Below are positions 23,107 through 31,397 of a stretch of DNA of 64,000 nucleotides, in pieces. The notes under the pieces were generated by a model. That model was not told the DNA's origin. It did no database searches and saw only the letters and a list, made by a program, of their open reading frames with translations. Position 1 is the stretch's first letter; each line of letters begins with the position of its first letter. Both the position numbers and the translations under genes were made by a program. This stretch comes from WTFY01 sp011523795 (lineage in GTDB: Bacteria > Pseudomonadota > Gammaproteobacteria > UBA4575), in NCBI GenBank assembly GCA_965207475.1, contig OZ242278.1:434001-498000 (forward strand), written 5' to 3'.

Positions 23107-24042
23107 ATGAATCTCGCTCGACGCCGTTTCCTGCTGAGCGCAGCTGGGACCCTCGCGGCAACCGCCACGTCACCTCTCACGGTGGTGGCGCAGTCGCATG
23201 ACGGCTGGCCACGCGAGGTTACCGATGCTCTGGGCCGGCGTGTCTGGATTCCCCGCCGGCCGGCCCGCATCGTAACGGTGTTCTCCAGCAACACCGAGAT
23301 CGTCGCGGCACTTGGCGCCGCCGATCGTATCGTCGCGATCGATGGCCTAACCAGCTATCCGCCGGAGATTCTCGACCGGCCGCGCATCGGCAACCGCATC
23401 GGCTTCAGCCCGGACATCATTGCTCGGCTCGGTGCCGACCTCGTCATCCTGACACCATCGCGGCACGCGGCCGCGCAGTTGTTGCGGCCGATGCGCCTGG
23501 CCGGTGTTCCGGTGCTCGTCCTCGATCATCCAACGCTGGTGCGAATCCTGGCCAATATCGCTCTGGTCGGGCGAGCGATCGGCAGCGAGCTGGAGGCGCG
23601 GGCGCTGACCCAAACGATCGAAGACGAACTCTCGGCACTGGCCGAGCGTTTCGCGTCGCGGCTGCCCAAGCGGGTCTACTTCGAGACCGGCGCTGCCGGC
23701 CGTGCCGGCTTCCACTCGGTCCGGTCCGGCACCTACACCGATGACATCCTTCGCCACGCTGGCGGGCTCAACGTCTTCGGCAACCGCACGAGTCTCTCGC
23801 AGGTGAGCGGTGAAACCGTGTTCCGAGCAGATCCCGACCACATCCTCGTCGCCGGTAGTGAGGCGGATGTCGCCGCCCTTCTTGAGCGCCCCCACTGGAA
23901 CGGCATCCCGGCGGTCGCCGCTGGACGGGTCGATGCAATCCCACGCGGCCAGGTCCTGATCCCGGGGCCCCGCGTCGTCGAGGGCGTGCACAGCGTCGCC
24001 CGCGCGTTACACCCCGATCTTGCTGCGACCCGCCGAACTTGA
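23107..24042 (+). CDS. Metal-chelate/B12-type periplasmic binding protein
   Basis: A 311-residue protein with a Tat-like signal (LARRRFLLSAAG). The mature part is a type III (FepB/BtuF-like) binding protein: DALGRRVWIPRRPARIVTVFSSNTEIVAALGAADRIVAID, then RPRIGNRIGFSPDIIARLGADLVI and HWNGIPAVAAGRVDAIP. It captures the ligand delivered by the TonB receptor, eight bases upstream. Its stop overlaps the TTG start of the permease, which implies translational coupling. Confidence 0.88.
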   Translation: MNLARRRFLLSAAGTLAATATSPLTVVAQSHDGWPREVTDALGRRVWIPRRPARIVTVFSSNTEIVAALGAADRIVAIDGLTSYPPEILDRPRIGNRIGFSPDIIARLGADLVILTPSRHAAAQLLRPMRLAGVPVLVLDHPTLVRILANIALVGRAIGSELEARALTQTIEDELSALAERFASRLPKRVYFETGAAGRAGFHSVRSGTYTDDILRHAGGLNVFGNRTSLSQVSGETVFRADPDHILVAGSEADVAALLERPHWNGIPAVAAGRVDAIPRGQVLIPGPRVVEGVHSVARALHPDLAATRRT

Positions 24043-25070
24043 CGCGCACTCTGGACATCCCGACCGGCTGGCTGGCAGTTCTCATTGCCGCGGTGCTCCT
24101 GTCCATTGGGTTCGCCATGATGCTCGGGCCGGAATTGCTCGGCCCCGGCCGGTTGCTGGACCTGCTCCGGCCGGCGGCGAGGGCAAGCGATCATCCTCTG
24201 GACCGCCTGCTGTTCGACTGGCGGTTGCCACGTGTGCTGACCGCCTTTGTGGTTGGCGGGTTGCTCGGCGCAGCCGGGGCGATCTTCCAGGGCATTTTCC
24301 GCAACCCGCTCGCCGATCCCTTCCTGATCGGCACCGCGCCGGGCGCGGCGCTCGGCGCCACCCTCGCGCTGCTGATCCCGGGGCTTTCGCTCTTCCAAGC
24401 GTTCTCCCCGCTCCTGCTGCTGCCGGTCCTGTCGTTTCTGGGCGCCTTCGGCGCAACGCTTGCCGTCCTCCTGCTTGCTCGCCTCGCTCAGGTGAGAGAC
24501 ACTGCTGGGCTGCTCTTGGCCGGCGTCGCCATGGCAGCATTCCTAGGTGCCTTGCGCAGCTATCTGATGCTGGCGCTCGCCGACGAGACGATCAGCCTCC
24601 AAGTCGTGCTATCGTGGACGCTTGGCGGCATACAAACTCCCTTCTGGCACGAGTTGGGCTACATCGCTCTAGCGAGCCTGCTCTTGCTGGTGTTAGCACG
24701 TCGACTTACCCATGGCCTCGATGTCCTTGGTCTCGGGGATGACGTGGCGCGCAACATGGGCCTGCCTGTCGAGCGCTTCGTCGTGATAGCGACCTTACTC
24801 GCCTCCGCCCTCGTCTCGCTCGCGGTCACCTGGGGCGGCACGATCGGCTTCGTCGGTTTGATCGTACCGCACTTAGTGCGCTGGACGCTCGGGCCGCGCC
24901 ATGCACCGCTGATTCTGGCCTCGGCCTTGGTGGGAGGCATTCTCCTGACCCTGCTCGATGGTCTAGCACGCAGTCTCCTTCCACCAGCGGAAATTCCGCT
25001 CGGTTTGTTGACCGCCCTGATCGGCGCACCCTTTTTCATGCTCATTCTGGCAAGGCGCAGCCGTCAATGA
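24039..25070 (+). CDS. FecCD/BtuC-type ABC permease
   Basis: A 343-residue membrane protein of the FecCD family. It has about ten hydrophobic spans, and the motif LPRVLTAFVVGGLLGAAGAIFQGIFRNPLADPFLIGTAPGAALGA is typical; GGTIGFVGLIVPHLVRWTLGPRHA is the family signature after the seventh span. The start is a TTG overlapping the upstream TGA (TTGA); an internal ATG near 24117 would cut into the first span. Its stop overlaps the ATPase start (ATGA). Confidence 0.9.
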   Translation: MTRTLDIPTGWLAVLIAAVLLSIGFAMMLGPELLGPGRLLDLLRPAARASDHPLDRLLFDWRLPRVLTAFVVGGLLGAAGAIFQGIFRNPLADPFLIGTAPGAALGATLALLIPGLSLFQAFSPLLLLPVLSFLGAFGATLAVLLLARLAQVRDTAGLLLAGVAMAAFLGALRSYLMLALADETISLQVVLSWTLGGIQTPFWHELGYIALASLLLLVLARRLTHGLDVLGLGDDVARNMGLPVERFVVIATLLASALVSLAVTWGGTIGFVGLIVPHLVRWTLGPRHAPLILASALVGGILLTLLDGLARSLLPPAEIPLGLLTALIGAPFFMLILARRSRQ

Positions 25071-25891
25071 CTCACGCAGCCGCTAAACCCAGCCCGCTTG
25101 CGCGCCTGTCAGACCTGCGTCTCACCAAAGCCCGTCGCCCGGTGCTTGACGGCGTCGCACTCGAGATATTCGCAGGGGAACTGCTCGCCCTAGTCGGTCC
25201 GAATGGGGCCGGCAAGAGCAGTGCCCTTAAATGCCTCGGCGGCATCGAAACGGCTTGGAGCGGAAGGATCGAACTCGAAGGGCGCCTCCTGACCGGCTTT
25301 TCGGCGGATGAAAGGGCACGCCGAATCGCCTATCTCCCACAGTTCTTCGCACCGCACTGGGAACTGAGCGTCGCCGACCTCCTGAACATCGGTCGGCAAC
25401 GCGGCCTGACGGCCTTCGGACGGCGCGCGATTCGAGCACCCGTACCCGCGGCCGTCGATGCGGCGGACAAGTCGAACGGTCTGCTTCAAGATCTCGAGTT
25501 AATCGAACTGCTAGACCGCCAATTCGCCTCGCTGTCGGGCGGGGAGCGCGCCCGTGCACTGCTGGCACAGGCACTCATTACAAGGCCGAGCCTGTTGCTA
25601 GCCGACGAGCCAATCGCCAGTCTTGATCCAGCCCATCAGTTCAGAACCATGCAGTACCTGCGCCAAAGCCTGACCGAAGTCGCGTCGCTGGTCGTGTTGC
25701 ACGATCTCAACCTCGCGCTGCGCTTCGCCGACCGCATAGCGGTCATGGCTGAAGGCCGGATCGTCGTGTGCGGGACCAGCGAGGACGTATTGACCTCCGG
25801 GATCCTCGCCGAGGTCTTCGGCGTTCGCTTCGAGACGTACCCGACGTCTTGGGGACGGGCGTTGCTGCCTACCCGTGAGGAACTCGGCTGA
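25067..25891 (+). CDS. ABC transporter ATP-binding protein of the uptake operon
   Basis: A 274-residue ATPase. Walker A GPNGAGKSS (about 45-53), signature LSGGERARALLAQAL and Walker B LLLADEPIASLDPAHQ followed by the switch His in VLHDLNLALRFAD are all intact. It energises the FecCD permease. The neighbouring methyltransferase start overlaps its stop, making the four genes from 23107 one translationally coupled unit. Confidence 0.93.
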   Translation: MTHAAAKPSPLARLSDLRLTKARRPVLDGVALEIFAGELLALVGPNGAGKSSALKCLGGIETAWSGRIELEGRLLTGFSADERARRIAYLPQFFAPHWELSVADLLNIGRQRGLTAFGRRAIRAPVPAAVDAADKSNGLLQDLELIELLDRQFASLSGGERARALLAQALITRPSLLLADEPIASLDPAHQFRTMQYLRQSLTEVASLVVLHDLNLALRFADRIAVMAEGRIVVCGTSEDVLTSGILAEVFGVRFETYPTSWGRALLPTREELG

Positions 25892-26634
25892 TGAGAAACC
25901 GCCTGCCTGCCATCAGGAAGACGAGGAAAGGGGAGATGGGGAAGCCGCCCAGCGAGATGAAACCGTCGATGTTCTGGAGAATGGCCTTTGCCCAGAAAGC
26001 TGAACACGACATGCGTTGGCGCGACGACACGGCAGAGGAATCCTTCTGGCGCCACTATGCGCCAAACTACGACGAGCGGAGCCCACTGGCGCAGCGCGCC
26101 GATGCGCTGATCACTGACCTCTTGCCACTGCTGCAGCCCTGCGACCGCGTGCTTGAGATCGGGTCCGGATCCGGTTCGTTCACCCGGCGGATCGCTGCCC
26201 ATGTCGGCGAGATCTCTGCAGTCGAGCCCTCGATGGCCATGCGGATGGAGTTTCTGCGCCGGTGGGAGGAGGCACGATCCGGCACGCCGCCCCGGCTCTG
26301 GCCATGCAGTTGGGAGGAAGCGCCAGAATTGGAGGCCGACGTCGTTTTCGGATGCAACGCCTTCTACCGCATGGAAGATATTGCGACCGCGTTGTTGAAG
26401 ATGCACCGCTGCGCGGCCCGGTGCGTCGTCCTAGCCCAGAGCGTCGGTGCCCCTTATGCGCCGCCACTGCACGTCCAGTTTAACGGGCACCTCCAGGAGC
26501 GCGAGCGTGCACATGCCCTCGCCGATGTCCTGCAGGAACTGGAGATTCATCACCGCCTGCGTGTCTATTCGGTGGAACGTTCGCCAGACACTTGGAGCGA
26601 TATCGCCCTGATCGATTGGCGGACCGACCATTGA
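25891..26634 (+). CDS. Class I SAM-dependent methyltransferase in the uptake operon
   Basis: A 247-residue protein. The SAM-binding motif I is LEIGSGSGSFTRRIA (about 87-101) with the acidic motif II in SAVEPS, then ALLKMHRCAARCVVLAQS. It is fused by stop/start overlap to the metal-chelate ABC transporter. Methylation of the imported ligand, or of a metallophore, is possible but not shown; it may also help release metal. No metallophore synthase is present in the window, so substrate is unknown. Confidence 0.82.
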   Translation: MRNRLPAIRKTRKGEMGKPPSEMKPSMFWRMAFAQKAEHDMRWRDDTAEESFWRHYAPNYDERSPLAQRADALITDLLPLLQPCDRVLEIGSGSGSFTRRIAAHVGEISAVEPSMAMRMEFLRRWEEARSGTPPRLWPCSWEEAPELEADVVFGCNAFYRMEDIATALLKMHRCAARCVVLAQSVGAPYAPPLHVQFNGHLQERERAHALADVLQELEIHHRLRVYSVERSPDTWSDIALIDWRTDH

Positions 26635-26897
26635 CCTGTGCCCGGGCAATTTGGGACGCGCTTAGGATCGTGCTGTTGAGTTGCGACTTTGCATTCTGCA
26701 TGACCGTGGTCGTGATCGGGTTTCGGCGAATCAGACGGCCCGCACACTGAACGGCGAACCCTGCTGGAACTAGTTTTTTGCAAGCCCTCAGCGCAGGCCG
26801 GCATGCGCAAGAATATACCGATGGAGAGGCACGCGGCGCTGACGAGCCGGGGGGGACGTACGCCCCATGACACCCGAGGAAGTGGGGCGCGCGCTAA
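26635..26897. other. Right edge of the uptake island
   Basis: GC-rich, gene-free sequence between the methyltransferase and the cupin fragment. The composition drops to native AT content at about 26898, where a truncated gene begins, so the insertion junction is close to this point. Confidence 0.45.
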
Positions 26898-27109
26898 CAG
26901 GCACTGAGTCTTGCTTGCTACCGCATGTTGCCCATGTTATCCGTGGCGCAATTGAAATACTGATGGATGATGGCTCAAAAGAAACATTTTATAAAGGCGA
27001 CATAATGATGCTGCCACCTGGGCATGACGCTTGGACTGTTAGTGATGAGCCATGTGAATTTATCCAACTGCCACAAGGTGATAATTATTACGCTGATCGC
27101 TGCCATTAA
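26898..27109 (+). pseudogene. N-terminally truncated cupin-domain gene
   Basis: The reading frame from TGTESCLLPHVAHVIRG through DDGSKETFYKGDIMMLPPGHDAWTVSDEPCEFIQL is the C-terminal two thirds of a small cupin. Family members have about 40-50 more residues upstream, which are missing here. The 5' part instead runs into GC-rich island sequence. An ATG at 26867 gives an open frame of 80 codons, but its first residues are not cupin-like. The gene is therefore probably broken by the island. Confidence 0.65.
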
Positions 27110-27316
27110 CGCCGTTGTTTGAATTGAATAACGGATGTGGGCACTGAACGAAACCCAGACAAGAAACCCGAGTATCGTTCGTCCCTTGCTTAGGGTCAAT
27201 GCTTCCCAAGCTTGAATGGAAACCATTAGCAGGTTTTGGACGGACAGTTTCTACACTGCCCTGCCCGCTGGCACTCGCAGGGAGCCGAACCTTGATGCTT
27301 CCGGTTCGTTCACAGG

Positions 27317-28702
27317 CTAGTTGAACAGGCTGAAGTAATACCTCGCATTGATGTTGAATCTCTTCTTCCACCTGTCATTCCCGTTGGCTCCAAAGTCGCC
27401 AACGCCGTCATAAAGGTTACCATAGCTGTCGCCCTTGTCACCGACGTAAAAATTGCCGTCAGAGATTCCAAGATCGGTATAGATATACAGGTTACCCCAG
27501 TACCACAGCGCACCTAAAGTCCACAGGGTGCTGTCATTGAAATCGCTTCTGTCTTTCAGAATGGCACTCCACTCAAGGTAGGGAGTCACGCTTTCAAGCC
27601 AAGATATGCCTGATGTGTCGATGCCGTGGTAGCGAAGGGATACGGCGGGTACCCACCCTTCGGAGGCTACGGGCCAGGCAAAGTTAAAGGCCCCCATGGG
27701 AATCAAATCGCCGGTTCCCCACGGGGTATCGTCGGTAATGTCGTACTTGTAGTAGGAAACCTGCGAAAAAAGCTTGAAATCTCCAAACGAATTCTCGGCG
27801 TGGACGGAGGCCGCGAAATGATCGGCACCACTGTCGTCCACGTTTTTCCCCTTCAGCCAGCCGTATTGAAAGGATGCCCCCAGCTTCCCGAAGCTTTCAG
27901 TCGCGTAGATCATCCGCAGGTTCAATTGGCCGTCTTCCTCAAAACCGCTCTCACCGGCACCGAATGTGACATTACCCATTGAATCAACCTGTTCATCCCA
28001 CGTCACCAGGTCATAGCTGTAGCGCGAGCTGTCACGACTCGACCCGTCCCACTCCCCCTCGTCCTCAATATAGTAGGCAAGATCGACGGCCAAATCGCCA
28101 AAGGACTTGGTCCATCGGATACCCAGGTCCATGTCGTCGGAAAGCCCAATGTAATAATGCTGGTCAAAGAACCAACTGGCGGACACACCATATGGCCCCG
28201 GGCCAAATGGAACGCGAACAATACCTGCCTTGAGCGTGCCGTAACGCTCCATCTCATAACCCAGCCACGCAGTGTGCATCATGCTGTAATTGTCATACCA
28301 CCGGTACTCGATTCTGCCGATGAGATTACCGGACTCGATATCGGCGTTCAGGCGGAAGATATCAAGATCCACGTCTCCCAAGTCTTCGTTGCGGCGTGCA
28401 AAGGAACCGTCATGTTCATAATCGCCGTATGCATAGTGTATGCCCAAGGCACCGCCAATCCTGACCGGGCGTTGTTCTGGCTCAGCCGGCTCCTCGAGAG
28501 CAACCGGTTGTACACCACCTTCTTTTTGGGATTCCATCTCGGCAAGCTTTTCCCGGGCCTTCTCCAACTCCTGTTCCAGGTGCTCGATATGCTGGCGCAG
28601 GGCCTCACTCTCATCGGAGGCGGTTTCCTCAGCTGCCACGGGCAGAAAGAAGAGCAGCAAAAAAATGACCCCGAGAACCTGTCTGCATGCTTGTAGTTTC
28701 AT
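27317..28702 (-). CDS. Outer-membrane porin with N-terminal coiled coil
   Basis: A 461-residue protein from ATG 28702. It has a signal peptide (LGVIFLLLFFLPVAAEE), a coiled coil (about 30-60, LRQHIEHLEQELEKAREKLAEMESQ) and an acidic beta-barrel ending NINARYYFSLFN with a C-terminal aromatic. The layout resembles DcaP/phosphate-selective type porins with periplasmic coiled coils. It is downstream of a PotD-like binding protein in the same direction, so it may deliver the same solute. Family assigned by layout only. Confidence 0.75.
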   Translation of the reverse strand: MKLQACRQVLGVIFLLLFFLPVAAEETASDESEALRQHIEHLEQELEKAREKLAEMESQKEGGVQPVALEEPAEPEQRPVRIGGALGIHYAYGDYEHDGSFARRNEDLGDVDLDIFRLNADIESGNLIGRIEYRWYDNYSMMHTAWLGYEMERYGTLKAGIVRVPFGPGPYGVSASWFFDQHYYIGLSDDMDLGIRWTKSFGDLAVDLAYYIEDEGEWDGSSRDSSRYSYDLVTWDEQVDSMGNVTFGAGESGFEEDGQLNLRMIYATESFGKLGASFQYGWLKGKNVDDSGADHFAASVHAENSFGDFKLFSQVSYYKYDITDDTPWGTGDLIPMGAFNFAWPVASEGWVPAVSLRYHGIDTSGISWLESVTPYLEWSAILKDRSDFNDSTLWTLGALWYWGNLYIYTDLGISDGNFYVGDKGDSYGNLYDGVGDFGANGNDRWKKRFNINARYYFSLFN

Positions 28703-28769
28703 CTCATCTATCCTCAAATGTGGGCAGGCCACCCAGCTTGGCCCATCTTCTGTCTTGTTAACAATAGCA

Positions 28770-28799
28770 GCGTCAGGGCTGCCGCACGAATCCTGACGC
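28770..28799. terminator. Hairpin between binding-protein and porin genes
   Basis: Arms GCGTCAGG and CCTGACGC (eight bases each) with a 14-base loop, at the end of the binding-protein gene. On the minus strand it is not followed by a clear T run, so it may be partial attenuation or mRNA protection. Confidence 0.4.
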
Positions 28800-28802
28800 C
28801 CC

Positions 28803-29927
28803 TCAGCGATTGAGCCACGCGCTAAACCGCTCGTGCACTTCCTCCGCGTTATCGCTCCACCACTCCCAGTCGTTGCGCAACGCACGCTTCAAATTCTCCG
28901 GCGCACTCGGCATGTGTGGACGCATCTCCACCCCCGTCTCCGCATGCGTGGTGAACAGGTTCACGCCTGAATGGCGGGTCGGGCTGTAAGCGATGTAACG
29001 CCCGATCGCTGCCATGGATTCGACCCTGGAGGCAAACATCAGGAACTTTTTCGCCAGTCCCAGGTTGGGCGTCCCCTTGACAATGGCGATCTGGCCGTAA
29101 TCAAGCACCTGGCCATCCCAGACGATCACCAGCGGCTGGTTCTCGATCACCTGGGCATTGAAGATCCTGCCGTTGTAGGCCGTGCTCATCACCACCTCCT
29201 GGTCGGCCAGCATCTGTGGCGGCTGGGCCCCGGCCTCCCACCAGACAATCTGGTCCTTGATCGTGTCCAGCTTGCGAAACGCACGGTCCAGGCCCTCCGG
29301 CGTGTCGAGCACCTCGTACACCTCGCCCGAAGGGACCCCATCCGCCATAAGCGCGAACTCGAGGTTCACGTACGGCGTGCGGCGCATGCCCCGACGGCCG
29401 GGGAATTTCTCAAGATCGAAATAGTCCTCGATAGTGGACGGTTTCTCGCCCGGGAAGCTTTCGGTGTTGTAGGCGTAGATCGTCGAATAGAAAAGCCCAC
29501 TGCCACCACAGTCCGAATACGTCCCCTCGTAGTAGTCCTCCCGTGCCAGGGTGCCGTCGGGTGCCGGGGGCAACTGGTCGATATCGACAAATTCGAACAG
29601 GCCCTCGTCACATCCGCGTGCAAGGTCCGCGAACTCGAGGTCCACGATGTCCCAGTGCACGTTGCCTGTCTCGACCTGCGCCCTGACCTGGGCGAGTCCG
29701 CCGTTGTAGCTCTCCAGGCGCACTTCGATGCTTGTCTCGGCAGTAAAGGGTTCAAAAAGCGCCTTTTCCTGGGCCTTGGCGTAGGCACCGCCCCAGGATA
29801 CCATCGTGACCGATTCGGCACCTGTCGTGACCCCGGGCAGGCTGAACAGACACGCCAGCACGACACCGGCTGTCCAGCCAACCACCCCGTACCGGGGATT
29901 TCTTCGCTTCGCTTGATTCGTCTTCAT
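28803..29927 (-). CDS. PotD-like ABC transporter substrate-binding protein
   Basis: A 374-residue protein from ATG 29927. A signal peptide (VVLACLFSLPGVTTGAE) precedes the mature type II binding fold: VTMVSWGGAYAKAQEKALFEPF, DIVDLEFADLARGCDEGLFEFVD, then TSTAYNGRIFNAQ-type and PNLGLAKKFLMFASRVE segments. Such proteins bind polyamines or related amines/amino acids. No permease or ATPase is nearby. It is divergent from a LysR gene, across a 372-base AT-rich gap, which suggests regulation by it. Downstream is the porin. Confidence 0.85.
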   Translation of the reverse strand: MKTNQAKRRNPRYGVVGWTAGVVLACLFSLPGVTTGAESVTMVSWGGAYAKAQEKALFEPFTAETSIEVRLESYNGGLAQVRAQVETGNVHWDIVDLEFADLARGCDEGLFEFVDIDQLPPAPDGTLAREDYYEGTYSDCGGSGLFYSTIYAYNTESFPGEKPSTIEDYFDLEKFPGRRGMRRTPYVNLEFALMADGVPSGEVYEVLDTPEGLDRAFRKLDTIKDQIVWWEAGAQPPQMLADQEVVMSTAYNGRIFNAQVIENQPLVIVWDGQVLDYGQIAIVKGTPNLGLAKKFLMFASRVESMAAIGRYIAYSPTRHSGVNLFTTHAETGVEMRPHMPSAPENLKRALRNDWEWWSDNAEEVHERFSAWLNR

Positions 29928-30299
29928 AGCATTCCCCCAATTGTCCGGCTGCAAACCTGTCCGCAACGCCCAGCAGGTCATGTGCGTGCCACCGACGATG
30001 CCTAGCCATCCTGCGGCTATTCACCGTCAGTCAGGTCGTGACAATCACCACACGATACAGACCCGTGCCCCGCGATGTTCGGCAGCTTGATAATAACTTT
30101 CGGGTTATCGCAAATCCAGACTGCATTCGCAGCTGATCACCGATAAACAGACTTGTCATTCATATTTCGTATGCGCTCAATCCTGTGCACGATTTAAATG
30201 TATCAATATTGTTATAATCTCTTCTATGATATGATTATATAAAACGATATTTTGAAAAGATAATTGATAAATTAGATATGTATAAATATCATTTTTTGC
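29928..30299. promoter_or_regulatory. Divergent promoter region, binding-protein gene and LysR gene
   Basis: Very AT-rich 372-base gap. LysR regulators usually bind T-N11-A sites between themselves and a divergent target; several such AT-rich candidates occur in 30190-30290, but none stands out. Confidence 0.4.
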
Positions 30300-31238
30300 A
30301 TGAAACGGCGCAATCCTTTCCAACTCCCCACGATGAACGCTTTGTTTACTTTTGAAAGTGCAGCCAGACTCGGCAGACTATCTCTGGCAGCCAAGGAATT
30401 ACGTACCTCACAACCCGCTATCAGCCGCGACATTGCAAAGCTTGAGAAAATGCTTTCAACACGACTCTTCGAACGGTCACGCAATGGAGTGACCTTGACT
30501 GATGCCGGTCGCCGCTTTCATGACGCAGTGGTCAATGGGGTCAGTATCATCCATGCGGCCGCTTCAGAGATTGCAAGCCAACCTGATTATGAACAAGTAG
30601 TAATTGCCTGTTCACACGAGGCATCACACTGCTATTTGATGCCTCAATTCGAAGCACTTCAGGAAGCACTGGGCGATCATGTCAGGATACGCATTCTTAC
30701 GTATCACCATCATATTAAGGACTTGCCGTCTGAGCCGGCTGTCGACGTGATGTTCTGCTGGGAGGCGGCCATTCCGGACCAAGAGCCTATACTGGTCCAT
30801 AAAGAAGCCGTCAGGCCGCTATGCTCGCCTGATTATGCTGCGAGGCATGCGGATATCCTAAACGGACCTGTCCATAACTGGAGCAGCCTGACGTTCCTTG
30901 ACCACATACGACCTAATGAAGGCTGGGCAACTTGGGAGGACTGGTTCAAGGCTGCAGGTCATCCACAGCATACCCCTCAATTCGTCGGGTTTGATAGCTA
31001 CGTGTATATGCTGGAGGCAGCCGCTGCCGGACGCGGCCTTGTCCTGGGCTGGCGGTATTTCATCGAGCGATACCTGCAAATCGGTGTGCTGGTTGAACTT
31101 TCTGACGGCTTTATTAAGTTTGACAATCACTACTGCGGCGTGCTCACCGAGCGAGGGAGAAAGAACCCCATGGCTTACAAATGCCTGAAATTTCTTGACA
31201 ACTCAGCCAAGATTTTGATGCGAACCACTTATATCTGA
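30300..31238 (+). CDS. LysR family transcriptional regulator (GcvA-like)
   Basis: A 312-residue regulator. The N-terminal winged helix-turn-helix is typical (MNALFTFESAARLGRLSLAAKELRTSQPAISRDIAKLEKMLSTRLFERSRNGVTLTDAG, about residues 12-70). The effector domain includes VDVMFCWEAAIPDQEP and AAAAGRGLVLGW. The start at 30300 keeps the KRRNPFQLPT lead seen in GcvA-like proteins. It probably controls the divergent PotD-like/porin pair; the effector is unknown. Confidence 0.9.
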   Translation: MKRRNPFQLPTMNALFTFESAARLGRLSLAAKELRTSQPAISRDIAKLEKMLSTRLFERSRNGVTLTDAGRRFHDAVVNGVSIIHAAASEIASQPDYEQVVIACSHEASHCYLMPQFEALQEALGDHVRIRILTYHHHIKDLPSEPAVDVMFCWEAAIPDQEPILVHKEAVRPLCSPDYAARHADILNGPVHNWSSLTFLDHIRPNEGWATWEDWFKAAGHPQHTPQFVGFDSYVYMLEAAAAGRGLVLGWRYFIERYLQIGVLVELSDGFIKFDNHYCGVLTERGRKNPMAYKCLKFLDNSAKILMRTTYI

Positions 31239-31397
31239 GTATTTTCTGGATGTATGCCTACATTTCCGGTAACCAGGAGAAGGCTTGAGGGTCAAGTGGT
31301 GTTATATCCCATGCATGCAGATAAACATCAGGCTGGAACTTCCGGTTTACTCCCACGCTTACAGCACAACTGTACGGGGAAACAACCCTGATACTTC

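Noticed and set aside
26867..27109. Complete 80-residue cupin gene from ATG 26867
   Set aside because: The first ten residues are not cupin-like and lie in island-type sequence; the real gene is N-terminally cut.
28971..30005. 344-codon plus-strand frame opposite the PotD-like gene
   Set aside because: Antisense shadow; no Shine-Dalgarno and no domain.
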